64,000 bases of DNA, from positions 56,078 to 120,077 of the forward strand of contig CAWEBX010000010.1 of the NCBI GenBank assembly GCA_963807355.1, in the 5' to 3' direction. The notes under the pieces were generated by a model that worked only from the letters and a program-made list of their open reading frames with translations, ran no database searches and had not been told where the DNA came from. Position numbers and translations under genes: made by a program. The stretch comes from Nitrobacter sp963807355. GTDB taxonomy: Bacteria; Pseudomonadota; Alphaproteobacteria; Rhizobiales; Xanthobacteraceae. Of this stretch, positions 43,299 to 52,054 are shown in pieces (the first letter of the stretch is position 1; every line of letters starts with the position of its first letter).

Positions 43299-44043
43299 TC
43301 AGGCGTGGCGGCCGCCTTCGAGATAGGCCGCGCGTATTTCCGGGCGTTGCAACAGTTCCATGCCGTCGCCGCTCATCGTGATCAGCCCGTTGACAATCAC
43401 ATAGCCGCGATGGGCGAGGCGAAGGGCGTGATTGGCGTTCTGCTCGACGATCAGCACTGTGAGATGGTCCTCGCGGTTTAGCGTATGGATAGCGCTGAAA
43501 ATCTGCCGGGTGATCAGCGGCGCAAGACCAAGTGAGGGCTCGTCCAGCAACAACAGGCGAGGTCGGCTCATCAGCGCGCGGCCGATTGCCAGCATCTGTT
43601 GCTCTCCGCCGGACAGCGTGCCGCCCCGCTGCGACATACGCTCCTGCAAGCGCGGGAACAATCTAAGCACGCGCTCCTGGCTGGCAGCCCGCTCAGCCTT
43701 GCTGCCGGGCGTGGCGTCCGCGCCCATCTGTAGGTTCTCCGCGACTGTCATGCGCGGAAAAATGCGCCGTCCCTCCGGGGATTGCGCGATGCGCAACCGG
43801 GCCACCTCGTGCGTCGGCATGGAGCTGATGTCCTGGCCTTCGAACAGGATCTGGCCGGCGCGGGCGCGGGGGCGACCGAAGATGGTCATCATCAAAGTCG
43901 ATTTTCCTGCGCCGTTGGCGCCGATCAACGCGACGATCTCGCCGGCCTTGATGTCGAGATCGATGCCCTTCAGTGCCTCGATCTTGCCATAGGCGGCGTG
44001 AAGCCCTTGAATGGCGAGCAGGGGCGTCGAGTTCGGCGCTCAT
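43299..44043 (-). pseudogene. livF: Branched-chain amino acid ABC transporter ATP-binding protein LivF, frame break near the start
   Basis: The ABC ATPase is complete from LLAIQGLHAAYGKIEAL onward. Walker A is GANGAGKST, the ABC signature is LSGGEQQMLAIGRALMSRP, Walker B is LLLLDEPSLGLAP, and the H-loop segment is TVLIVEQN. The expected ATG (44043) overlaps the livG stop as ATGA, but the frame it opens (MSAELDAPARHS) leaves the family within eight codons. Four Gs at 44021-44024 (plus strand) where three would fit explain this. No other normal start exists in the conserved frame, so this is either an error or a disabled start. Confidence 0.9.
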
Positions 44044-44876
44044 ACGCCGCCCTCCATGACCGCGGTAGCCGTATCCTCGTCGGCGCCGAGATAGGCCGCG
44101 ACAACCTTCGGATCGTCGCGCACCGCGCGTGGCGTGCCGTCGGCGATCTTGACGCCGTGGTCGAGCACAACGATGTGGTCGGAGATTTCCATCACCACGC
44201 TCATGTCGTGTTCGATCAAAAGGATCGAAGTACCGAAGTCGCTGCGGATCGATAGCAAGAGCTCGCTCAAACTGGCACTCTCGTTGGCATTGAGCCCCGC
44301 GGCCGGCTCATCAAGGCAGAGCAGCGCGGGATGCGTGCACATTGCGCGCGCGATCTCCAGACGGCGCTGGTCGCCATAGGGCAGATTGCCCGCGGCGTCA
44401 TCGGCGCGTTGCAGCAGGCCAATGCGGTCGAGCCAGTCGCGAGCTGAGTCGATCGCCTGCTTCTCCGCGGACCGGAACGACGGAGCGCCGATCAGGCCAA
44501 GCAGGCCGAAGCCGGACGCCCGCATCAAGGCATTGTGCTGCGCGACCATCAGGTTTTCCAGCGCCGTCATGCCGGGAAACAAGCGGATGTTCTGGAAGGT
44601 GCGCGTTACCTTGGCATATTTGCAGATGCGAAAGTCGTGCAGGCGATCGAGCCGGAAGGTCGCGCCGTCGTCGTGCACCAGGCGCATGGTGCCTCGCGAG
44701 GGCCGATAGAATCCGGTGACGCAGTTGAATACCGTGGTCTTGCCAGCGCCGTTCGGCCCGATCAGCGCAGTGATGTGGCCGCGCTGCGCGGCGAACGACA
44801 GTTCGTTGATGGCAAGGATACCTCCGAAGCGCATCATCAGTCCATCGACGGCGAGGATGGGAACAGGCGTCGTCAT
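44040..44876 (-). CDS. livG: Branched-chain amino acid ABC transporter ATP-binding protein LivG
   Basis: A 278-residue ABC ATPase. Walker A is GPNGAGKTTVFNCVTGFYRP, the Q-loop region carries TRTFQNIRLFPGMTALENLM (typical of LivG), the signature is LPYGDQRRLEIARAM and Walker B is LLCLDEPAAGLN, followed by LLIEHDMSVVMEISDHIVVL. It pairs with LivF to energise the LivH/LivM permease. The start overlaps the livM stop by four bases, and the stop overlaps the livF ATG. Confidence 0.96.
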   Translation of the reverse strand: MTTPVPILAVDGLMMRFGGILAINELSFAAQRGHITALIGPNGAGKTTVFNCVTGFYRPSRGTMRLVHDDGATFRLDRLHDFRICKYAKVTRTFQNIRLFPGMTALENLMVAQHNALMRASGFGLLGLIGAPSFRSAEKQAIDSARDWLDRIGLLQRADDAAGNLPYGDQRRLEIARAMCTHPALLCLDEPAAGLNANESASLSELLLSIRSDFGTSILLIEHDMSVVMEISDHIVVLDHGVKIADGTPRAVRDDPKVVAAYLGADEDTATAVMEGGV

Positions 44877-46297
44877 CCCTGACCTTCCTTCACCAGCGAC
44901 GACGATATCTCTGTCCGTTTTTGCAGGAACACGGTTGGAGCGCGATGGCTGACCAGACCTCGCGGCCGCCAGACCATCAACAGCACCATGACTCCGCCGA
45001 ACACCAGCATGCGAAACTGGTCAAGGCCGCGAAACAACTCAAATCCCCCGATCATTGCGATCGCGGCGAGCGCCACGCCGAGCTGCGAGCCCATACCTCC
45101 CAGGACGACGATGGCGAGAACCAGTGCCGATTCCTGAAAGGTGAAGGACTCAGGACTGATGAAGCCCTGGCGGGTTGCGAAGAACGCGCCCGCAAAGCCG
45201 CCGAACATCGCGCCTATGGCGAAGGCCGAGAGTTTCGTCGTGGTGATGTTGATGCCGAGCGCCCGACAGGCGATCTCATCCTCGCGCATTGCTTCCCAGG
45301 CACGACCGATAGGTAGCCGTCGCAGGCGGATGGTGACCCAGTTCGTAAGCAGTGCCAGCGCCAGGATAAGGTAGAACAGGAAAACCAGGCGATGCGTTGG
45401 CGAGAACGGCACGCCGATCAGCGCCGCGAAACCATCTTCGCCTGGCGTCAGTGGAATGCCGAACACAGTAGGCCGCGGGATGCCGCTGATCCCGTTCGGT
45501 CCGCCAGTGAGTTTCTGCCAGTTGAGGATGACAAGCCGGATGATCTCGCCGAATGCCAGCGTAACGATCGCAAGATAGTCGCCGCGAAGCCGCAACACCG
45601 GGAAGCCAAGCAGCATGCCCCAGAATGCGGCGAGTAGGCCGGAGACAGGAAACAGCACCCAGAACGCCCACGGGCCGAGTTGCAGGAAGTCGATCGCGAG
45701 ATAGGGATAGGTTTCCATGAAATATGGAAACGGCAGGCCGCTTTGCGCCAGCAGCGCATAGGAGTAGGCGCCGACCGCATAGAACGCGACGTAGCCGAGA
45801 TCGAGCAGTCCTGCGAGACCGACCACGATGTTGAGACCCCAGCCCAGCATCACATAGGTCAGTACGAGGATCCCAAGGTCGAGCAGGTAGCGTTGATTGT
45901 AGAAGATGACCGGCACCAGCAAAGCGAAAATCAGAAGCCCGGGCGTCAGCAGGCGACCCAGCATCGAAAATACACGGCGCACGGTTGCTGGCAATTCGAC
46001 ACCGCCGGCGGGTCCGATCCAGCGCCTTAGCGTTTCGACAATGATGCTGCCGACGAACACCGCGCCGACTGTGGTCGCGAGTTCGCCGAACCGGGTCCAG
46101 TAGGTCAACTGTCCCGAGGAGCCGGATTCGGTACGAATGCCGATCATGAGCGAGAACAGCGCCAGCGCCAGGACCGCGCTCACGACCGCTTTCTTCATGA
46201 TGAAGACGACACCACGATCGCGCGCCGCGGTTTGTTGGCTCAGAGCGGGCGCTGACACGTCCGGACCGTCAGACTTTTTCGACTTCGGGACGGCCAA
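44873..46297 (-). CDS. livM: High-affinity branched-chain amino acid ABC transporter permease LivM
   Basis: A 474-residue inner-membrane permease with about ten helices and a long polar N-terminal extension (about 30 residues) before the first helix. Characteristic segments are VMLGWGLNIVVGLAGLLDLG, YAFYAVGAYSY-like VAFYAVGAYSYALLA, VLRLRGDYLAIVTLAFGEII, and LTGGPNGISGIPRP. The coupling helix LPIGRAWEAMREDEIACRAL contacts the ATPases. The start lies inside the livH 3' end (29-base overlap), showing tight operon packing. Confidence 0.95.
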   Translation of the reverse strand: MAVPKSKKSDGPDVSAPALSQQTAARDRGVVFIMKKAVVSAVLALALFSLMIGIRTESGSSGQLTYWTRFGELATTVGAVFVGSIIVETLRRWIGPAGGVELPATVRRVFSMLGRLLTPGLLIFALLVPVIFYNQRYLLDLGILVLTYVMLGWGLNIVVGLAGLLDLGYVAFYAVGAYSYALLAQSGLPFPYFMETYPYLAIDFLQLGPWAFWVLFPVSGLLAAFWGMLLGFPVLRLRGDYLAIVTLAFGEIIRLVILNWQKLTGGPNGISGIPRPTVFGIPLTPGEDGFAALIGVPFSPTHRLVFLFYLILALALLTNWVTIRLRRLPIGRAWEAMREDEIACRALGINITTTKLSAFAIGAMFGGFAGAFFATRQGFISPESFTFQESALVLAIVVLGGMGSQLGVALAAIAMIGGFELFRGLDQFRMLVFGGVMVLLMVWRPRGLVSHRAPTVFLQKRTEISSSLVKEGQG

Positions 46298-47183
46298 GCA
46301 GGCCGGTCGGCCTGAAAATCAGGACGACGATCAGGATCGAGAAGGCGGCGACATCCTTGTACTCGATCGAAAAGTAAGCTGACCAAAAGGTCTCGATCAA
46401 TCCGATCGCGAGACCGCCGAGCATCGCGCCAGGCAGTGAACCTATGCCGCCAAGAACCGCGGCGGTGAATGCCTTGATGCCGGCGACGAAGCCCATGAAG
46501 AAATCAACCAGACCATAATACAACAAGTACATCATGCCGGCGACGGCAGCGAGCGCCGCCCCGATCACGAAGGTCATTGAGATGGTGCGATCGACGTTCA
46601 CGCCGAGCAGCGCCGCCATGGTCTGATCCTGTTCGCACGCGCGCATATCGCGGCCGAAGCGCGTGCGCGACACAATGAAACTGAAGATCGCGAGCAGAAC
46701 GATGGTGGTAACCACCACGACGATCTGGACGTTGGATAGTTGGACCGCGAAATTTCCGGAATCGTGAAGCGTGTAGCCGCCGGTGATGAGCGGCGGAATG
46801 GGCTTGGCCTGCGCGCCTTGTGAAACCTGAGAAAAATTGAAGAGCACGAACGACATTCCGATCGCCGACAAGAGCGGCGCGAGTCGAAACGATTGACGCA
46901 AGGGCCTATAGGCAAGGCGCTCGACAACCCAGCCGTACACGGCAGTAACGGCCATTGAAACGAGGAGCATAACGAGCAGGATCAGCGGCACGGCGGAGAG
47001 GCCCAACGACATCAGGATGAGGAAGGTGATCATCGCGATGAAGCCGCCGATCATGAAGATGTCGCCGTGAGCGAAATTGATCATGCCGACGATGCCGTAA
47101 ACCATCGTATAGCCGATCGCGATCAGCCCATAGATCGAGCCGAGTACGACGCCATTGATGAGTTGCTGGGCAAAATAGTCCAT
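46269..47183 (-). CDS. livH: High-affinity branched-chain amino acid ABC transporter permease LivH
   Basis: A 304-residue inner-membrane permease, first gene of the livHMGF-K cluster. The N-terminus is typical (QQLINGVVLGSIYGLIAIGY, then TMVYGIVGMINFAHGDIFMI). The coupling helix region SRTRFGRDMRACEQDQTMAA and the C-terminal block GLVDFFMGFVAGIKAFTAAV, then LGGIGSLPGAMLGG are conserved. It forms the heterodimeric channel with LivM. The promoter should lie in the long upstream gap. Confidence 0.96.
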   Translation of the reverse strand: MDYFAQQLINGVVLGSIYGLIAIGYTMVYGIVGMINFAHGDIFMIGGFIAMITFLILMSLGLSAVPLILLVMLLVSMAVTAVYGWVVERLAYRPLRQSFRLAPLLSAIGMSFVLFNFSQVSQGAQAKPIPPLITGGYTLHDSGNFAVQLSNVQIVVVVTTIVLLAIFSFIVSRTRFGRDMRACEQDQTMAALLGVNVDRTISMTFVIGAALAAVAGMMYLLYYGLVDFFMGFVAGIKAFTAAVLGGIGSLPGAMLGGLAIGLIETFWSAYFSIEYKDVAAFSILIVVLIFRPTGLLGRPEVEKV

Positions 47184-47638
47184 GCGCTGCCGTGATCTGC
47201 GTATCCGAATGCGACTATATCAGACGCGATGCTAGGCTCCGGCTGCCGGACCGGCGCGTCTTGAATCAATGTCTAACAGTGGGAATCGAGGGCGGCAACC
47301 GCGGCAATTTCAGCGGGACCGGCGGCTGTGTATTTCTCCGGCGTCGTTTGCTCAGCGGAAGCAGCTCGTCGCGCGGGTGGGGGTTAAAAAGGCCAATCTA
47401 ACGGCAATTTGGCCGGCAAGCCGGTTGGAAATCCGTCAAATCATAGTTCCCAGTCTCCCGAAATCCAATCGATGCGGCCGGATTGTGCCTCCGTTCCCGT
47501 CGACGTTGTCCACAGCTTGGCGGGACTGTTAAGGTAAACAAAGGGTTTCCGTTGCGCCGCTCGGTTTACCCGACGTTAATCACCGTCAAGGCCGCGCTGG
47601 TTCCCGACGCGGCGGCCACGCGATTAGCGGGATGGCGC
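47184..47638. other. Long intergenic region between livH and a divergent membrane-protein gene
   Basis: About 455 bases with no supported gene. It should hold the liv operon promoter on the minus strand and that of the divergent gene. The frame open from 47483 into the next gene shows no conserved residues before its ATG at 47639. No clear operator or hairpin was seen. Confidence 0.45.
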
Positions 47639-48166
47639 ATGACCAATTCCTGGCGCATCAGCACCGTCAACGGAGCGTTGCTGGCGCTCTATTTCATTCC
47701 TGCCTGGACCTTCGTCGCTTTCAAGATCGTGGCGTCGCCGGTGCACGGACTTTACGACCTGGCCAATGTGTCGGTTGCGTTGTTTCTCAGCGACCACCTC
47801 CATTTCGCGGCGATGGACCTTGTGCGTTTGGCCTGGCTCCTGGCGCTCTGCAAGATGACTGTCGTCGCGTTCTTCGCGGTGTTCCTGGTGATGACCACGC
47901 GCGCTTCGGTCCCGAAGTCAGGCAGCTTCGACGAGGCATTGGCGCTCGCGCTCGGCATCGGCAGCCTCATCGCCTTCGCCAGCATGGTGATGGCGTCACG
48001 AATCGGCGAAATGGCCGCGGTGCGCCTGCATGCGACCGAACTGCTGTTGCTACTTGGCGGCGCCATCCTGATGGCGGCCGAGCCGCCGTTCCAGCGCGAT
48101 CCGCCGCCGGTGAGGCAATGGCCTTCGCAGCCGGAAGTCTATCCTTCAACCAATGCCAGTTCCTGA
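47639..48166 (+). CDS. Hypothetical membrane protein with about four helices
   Basis: A 175-residue protein from the ATG at 47639 (MTNSWRISTVNGALLALYFI). Four hydrophobic segments are visible, at about residues 12-33, 58-80 (LVRLAWLLALCKMTVVAFFA), 100-120 (ALALGIGSLIAFASMVMASR) and 130-145 (LLLLLGGAILMAAEPP). The polar C-terminus faces one side. I recognise no family and see no catalytic motif. It stands between the liv operon and the enol-lactonase gene. Confidence 0.62.
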   Translation: MTNSWRISTVNGALLALYFIPAWTFVAFKIVASPVHGLYDLANVSVALFLSDHLHFAAMDLVRLAWLLALCKMTVVAFFAVFLVMTTRASVPKSGSFDEALALALGIGSLIAFASMVMASRIGEMAAVRLHATELLLLLGGAILMAAEPPFQRDPPPVRQWPSQPEVYPSTNASS

Positions 48167-48219
48167 ACGATCGCGCTGGTTTCCTTGACCGCATGATCGG
48201 TTGCAGGGCGTTCATTTGA

Positions 48220-49002
48220 CTACTGCTGCATCAGGAAGCCGGCCACTGCCTCTGTGAAAGCGTGTGACTGTTCGACGTTAGAGATATGTGCGGCGTCAAG
48301 GATGGTCATGCTGGCGGAGGGAATCTGGCTGCGGATGTATTCACCGGCCGCGACAGGCGTCGACAGGTCGTGCCGTCCGGCGATGACGAGCGTAGGGCTT
48401 TTGATGCGCGGCAGCAACGCGCGCTGATCCAGGGTACTCAACGCCTGACAGCAGGCGATGTAACCTTCCACCGGAGAGGCGCTCAGCATGGCTTTAATCT
48501 TCGCCGTGACCTGAGGTTCGCGTTCGCGAAAGCTTGCGGTCAGCCAGCCGCTGATTACGGTGTCGGCGATTGCAGCGAGACCGCCATCCTTCACTGCCTT
48601 GATGCGGGCGTGCCAATTGGTCGGATCGGGATAGTAGCAATTCGTATTGGCGAGAATGATCCGGTCGAACCGCTCCGGCGCATTTGCTCCGAGCCATTGG
48701 CCGACCATGCCGCCCATGGATAGTCCGCACCAGTGCGCTCTCGCGATGTTGAGGTCGTCCAGAATTGCCAGCACATCCCGGCCAAAGCGCTCCATCGAAT
48801 AGGGGCCGGGTGGCGCACCGGACTTGCCGTGGCCGCGCCGGTCATAGCGGACGATTCGGAACAGCTTCGACAGCGTCGCCATCTGCGGCTCCCACATCTG
48901 CAGCGTGCAGCCGAGTGCGTTCGACAGCATCAGCGTCGGGCCGCTGTCGCGCCCGTCGACGGAAACATTCAGCAGGCAGCCGTCGGCATCGATCATGAGC
49001 AT
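48220..49002 (-). CDS. pcaD: 3-oxoadipate enol-lactonase-like alpha/beta hydrolase
   Basis: A 260-residue alpha/beta hydrolase from the ATG at 49002, which has aggag at ideal spacing. The nucleophile elbow is GLSMGGMVGQW (Ser), the acid is in VIAGRHDLSTPV and the catalytic His in LDAAHISNVEQ. FRIVRYDRRGHGKSGAPPGP and LILANTNC-like IILANTNCYYPD are typical of PcaD, which opens 3-oxoadipate enol-lactone in the protocatechuate branch of the beta-ketoadipate pathway. No other pca genes are nearby, so another lactone or ester could be its substrate. Confidence 0.8.
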   Translation of the reverse strand: MLMIDADGCLLNVSVDGRDSGPTLMLSNALGCTLQMWEPQMATLSKLFRIVRYDRRGHGKSGAPPGPYSMERFGRDVLAILDDLNIARAHWCGLSMGGMVGQWLGANAPERFDRIILANTNCYYPDPTNWHARIKAVKDGGLAAIADTVISGWLTASFREREPQVTAKIKAMLSASPVEGYIACCQALSTLDQRALLPRIKSPTLVIAGRHDLSTPVAAGEYIRSQIPSASMTILDAAHISNVEQSHAFTEAVAGFLMQQ

Positions 49003-49181
49003 TGTCGTTTCTCCTGCCAGACTCAAGCGTTTTAGTCGGGAGCGATCGGTTTCACCATCGAAAATCGCCACGCTTATGCGTGAGCTCTCCACCGCTGTCC
49101 TCTTTCTTTTGCGGCCGTCGTACTCTACGTCAGGGGTGAGCGCTTTCGAACAGTGTGGCCGCCGATCAAGGAGGCAAGCTC

Positions 49182-49628
49182 ATGGCGATGACGATGAGCG
49201 GCGAAGTCGAGCTCGCAGCCTCTCGCGATCGTGTATGGGCCAAGCTCAACGATCCCGAGGTCTTGAAAGCTTGCATTCCCGGTTGCGAGGACTTGATCAA
49301 GACCGACGCGAACCAATTCCATGCTGTCGCCAAGATGAAAATCGGTCCGGTATCCGCCCGCTTCAAGGGCAAGGTGACTCTTAGCGATCTCGACCCGCCG
49401 AACGGATACAAGATTGCAGGTGAGGGGGAGGGCGGCGTCGCCGGATTTGCAAAGGGTGAAGCAACCGTGGTGCTGGTCGATCACAATGGCGGCACACTTC
49501 TGAAATACGAAGTCGCGGCGCAAACTGGCGGCAAGCTGGCGCAACTGGGTCAGCGGTTGATCGGCGGTACGGCCAAAAAGCTGGCCGACCAATTCTTCGC
49601 GAACCTCTCCGAAGTCGTTCAGGGATAA
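49182..49628 (+). CDS. coxG: CoxG family SRPBCC protein
   Basis: A 148-residue SRPBCC-fold protein from the ATG at 49182, with aaggagg upstream. The N-terminus MSGEVELAASRDRVWAKLND and the segment LKACIPGCEDLIK are typical of CoxG, which is linked to membrane attachment of CO-dehydrogenase-type enzymes. The C-terminal end (GGTAKKLADQFFANLSEVV) is also family-like. It opens the cox-type cluster and is divergent from the enol-lactonase gene. Confidence 0.88.
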   Translation: MAMTMSGEVELAASRDRVWAKLNDPEVLKACIPGCEDLIKTDANQFHAVAKMKIGPVSARFKGKVTLSDLDPPNGYKIAGEGEGGVAGFAKGEATVVLVDHNGGTLLKYEVAAQTGGKLAQLGQRLIGGTAKKLADQFFANLSEVVQG

Positions 49629-49765
49629 AGGCGGTTCAGGGATAGGCCGATCTAAAGATCCGCTTCGGCGTGACCGGCGTTGCCGTGTATGAACCCATTA
49701 TCGGCATGGCTCATATCGTGTATTGTAAAGAACGACTTTCCGACGTGCGACCGTAGAGAGTGTCA

Positions 49766-50251
49766 ATGGCCAAGATTTCGCTGATCGTGAACGACAGGCC
49801 GGCCACTGCTGATATTGATCCCCGCACGCTGCTGGTGCAGTTCCTGCGCGAGAACCTGCACCTCACCGGCACCCATGTCGGATGCGATACCTCGCAGTGC
49901 GGCGCTTGCATTGTGCATCTCGATGGGAAAGCGGTGAAGTCATGCACTACGCTGGCGGTGATGGCCGATGGGCACGAGATCAAGACCATCGAAGGTCTCG
50001 CAGCGGACGGGGCCTCCCTGCATCCGATGCAGGAGGCGTTTCGCGAGCATCACGGCTTGCAATGCGGCTTCTGCACACCGGGCATGATCATGACCGCGAT
50101 CGATATGGTCCGCCGCAAGGGTTACGATCTTGACGATCGTACCATTCGCGAGGAACTGGAGGGCAACCTCTGCCGCTGCACCGGCTATCAGAATATCGTC
50201 ACATCGATTGCGGCCGGCGCGATGGCGATGGCCAAATCGGATCCCGCATGA
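49766..50251 (+). CDS. coxS: Two-[2Fe-2S] small subunit of a CO-dehydrogenase/xanthine-dehydrogenase-type enzyme
   Basis: About 161 residues from the ATG at 49766. The plant-type [2Fe-2S] site is GCDTSQCGACIVHLDG with the later Cys in KSCTTLAVMA. The second cluster site is LQCGFCTPGMIM and EGNLCRCTGYQNI. The subunit passes electrons from the molybdenum centre to FAD. In related clusters the gene is followed by the large subunit, but here only about 45 bases separate it from the FAD subunit gene. Confidence 0.94.
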   Translation: MAKISLIVNDRPATADIDPRTLLVQFLRENLHLTGTHVGCDTSQCGACIVHLDGKAVKSCTTLAVMADGHEIKTIEGLAADGASLHPMQEAFREHHGLQCGFCTPGMIMTAIDMVRRKGYDLDDRTIREELEGNLCRCTGYQNIVTSIAAGAMAMAKSDPA

Positions 50252-50295
50252 GCTTGGAGTTACACGCCGCGAGACGATACCAGAGAACCTGAGCC

Positions 50296-51102
50296 ATGTA
50301 CGAATTCAAGTATCATCGACCGGCGACCTTGCAGCAGGCCGTCAACCTCCTGGTCGAGAGCGAGGACGCCATGCTGATCGCGGGCGGCCACACGCTGGTG
50401 CCGGTCATGAAGCAGCGGCTCGCGAGCCCCGCACATCTGATTGATCTTTCGCATATCGAAGGTCTTGATAGCATCGAGATGAGGGAGGGCCTGCTGGTGA
50501 TAGGTGCGACCGCGAAGCACGCCGATGTCGCCGACTCGCCGATCGTGGGCGAGGCTATCCCGGCGCTCGCCGAACTCGCCGGGATGATCGGCGATCCCGC
50601 TGTACGCCACAAGGGTACTATCGGGGGCTCGCTGGCCAACAACGATCCTACCGCGGATTATCCGGCAGCCTGTCTGGCGCTCGGCGCCACCATCGTCACT
50701 CATCAGCGCCGTCTGAAATCAGATGACTATTTCCAGGGAATGTTCTCCACCGCGCTGGACGCGGATGAGATCATCACGCAGGTGATGTTTCCGCTGCCGA
50801 CGAAGGCAGCCTATCAGAAATTTCGCAATCAGGCTTCCCGCTACGCTCTGGTGGGCGTGTTCGTTGCCAGGCGGCCGTCGGATGTGCGTGTCGCCGTTAC
50901 GGGCGCCGGGGCCGACGGCGTGTTCCGCTTGGCGGCGTTCGAAGAAGCTCTGAAAAAAAGCTTCACAACGAAATCGCTTGAGGGGCTGTGCGTTCCCTCC
51001 GACGGCCTCAACAGCGACTTGCACGGCAGCGCGGAATATCGCGCGCATCTGATCGGTGTGCTTGCGCGGCGAGCAGTCGATGGCGCGAACGGTAAGGCAT
51101 GA
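50296..51102 (+). CDS. coxM: FAD-binding middle subunit of a CO-dehydrogenase-type enzyme
   Basis: A 268-residue flavoprotein. The FAD-binding segments AGGHTLVPVMKQRLASPAHL and HKGTIGGSLANNDPTADYPA are diagnostic of CoxM/CutM subunits. YKFRNQASRYALVGVFVA-like YQKFRNQASRYALVGVF and a C-terminal CoxM domain follow. The subunit transfers electrons from the iron-sulfur subunit to the quinone pool or another acceptor. It directly follows coxS, with no large-subunit gene in between. Confidence 0.93.
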   Translation: MYEFKYHRPATLQQAVNLLVESEDAMLIAGGHTLVPVMKQRLASPAHLIDLSHIEGLDSIEMREGLLVIGATAKHADVADSPIVGEAIPALAELAGMIGDPAVRHKGTIGGSLANNDPTADYPAACLALGATIVTHQRRLKSDDYFQGMFSTALDADEIITQVMFPLPTKAAYQKFRNQASRYALVGVFVARRPSDVRVAVTGAGADGVFRLAAFEEALKKSFTTKSLEGLCVPSDGLNSDLHGSAEYRAHLIGVLARRAVDGANGKA

Positions 51103-51135
51103 CATGCGGATGCTCGCCGCGCTGGGCCAGATCTC

Positions 51136-52041
51136 ATGAAGGCGGTACTGCCATCTTCCGTCGATGCAACGCTCGCTCTGCTGGCGAAGCATGGCTATTT
51201 CGCCGAGCGTTCCCTGGCGACTGTCGTGTTTCTTTCGCTGCGCATGGCGCGGCCGCTGTTTGTCGAAGGCGAGGCAGGCGTCGGCAAGACCGAGATCGCG
51301 AAAGTGCTATCTGCTGCACTGGGCCGCAGGCTGATTCGGCTGCAATGTTACGAAGGATTGGATGTTGCCTCCGCCGTCTATGAGTGGAACAGCCACGCTC
51401 AGATGATTGCAATTCGGCTGGCCGAAGCGGCGGGTGATACCGATCGCGAGCAGCTTTCCAGCGACATCTTTGCCGAGAGATACTTGATCAAACGGCCGTT
51501 GCTCCAGGCCCTGGAGCCGGATGTCGGCGGCCCGCCGGTACTCCTGATTGACGAACTCGATCGCGCCGACGAAGCTTTCGAAGCCTTTCTTCTGGAAATC
51601 CTCAGTGATTTCCAGGTGACGATCCCCGAATCCGGCACCGTCAAGGCGGTGACACCGCCGATCGTTATCGTGACTTCGAACAGGACGCGTGAAGTTCATG
51701 ATGCGTTGAAGCGCCGCTGTCTCTATCACTGGGTGGACTACCCTTCCGCCGGGCGCGAACTTGCGATCGTCCGGTCACGGGTAGCAGGTATCTCCGCTGC
51801 ATTGTCGCAACAGGTCGTCGGCTTTGTGCAGGCGCTGCGCAACCGGGATTTCTACAAGAATCCGGGCGTCGCCGAGACCATCGACTGGGCGACGGCGCTG
51901 ACCGAGCTCGATACCCGTTTGCTGACGCCGCAGGTCGTCGGCGATACCATCGGCGCGCTCTTGAAATATCAGGATGATATCGGCCGGATGCAGGGCGACG
52001 CTTTGCAAAACCTATTGAAGGAAGCCGCCAGCAACCAATAA
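51136..52041 (+). CDS. coxD: MoxR-type AAA+ ATPase (CoxD-like)
   Basis: A 301-residue AAA+ ATPase. Walker A is GEAGVGKTEIAK (from residue 45), Walker B LLIDELDRADEAFEAFLLEI, sensor 1 IVIVTSNRTREV, and the segment IRLQCYEGLDVASAVYEWN is a CoxD hallmark. In the CO-dehydrogenase system CoxD is known to act with CoxE in assembling the copper-molybdenum active site. It lies 33 bases after coxM and 13 before coxE. Confidence 0.93.
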   Translation: MKAVLPSSVDATLALLAKHGYFAERSLATVVFLSLRMARPLFVEGEAGVGKTEIAKVLSAALGRRLIRLQCYEGLDVASAVYEWNSHAQMIAIRLAEAAGDTDREQLSSDIFAERYLIKRPLLQALEPDVGGPPVLLIDELDRADEAFEAFLLEILSDFQVTIPESGTVKAVTPPIVIVTSNRTREVHDALKRRCLYHWVDYPSAGRELAIVRSRVAGISAALSQQVVGFVQALRNRDFYKNPGVAETIDWATALTELDTRLLTPQVVGDTIGALLKYQDDIGRMQGDALQNLLKEAASNQ

Positions 52042-52054
52042 AAGCAGGATTCGC

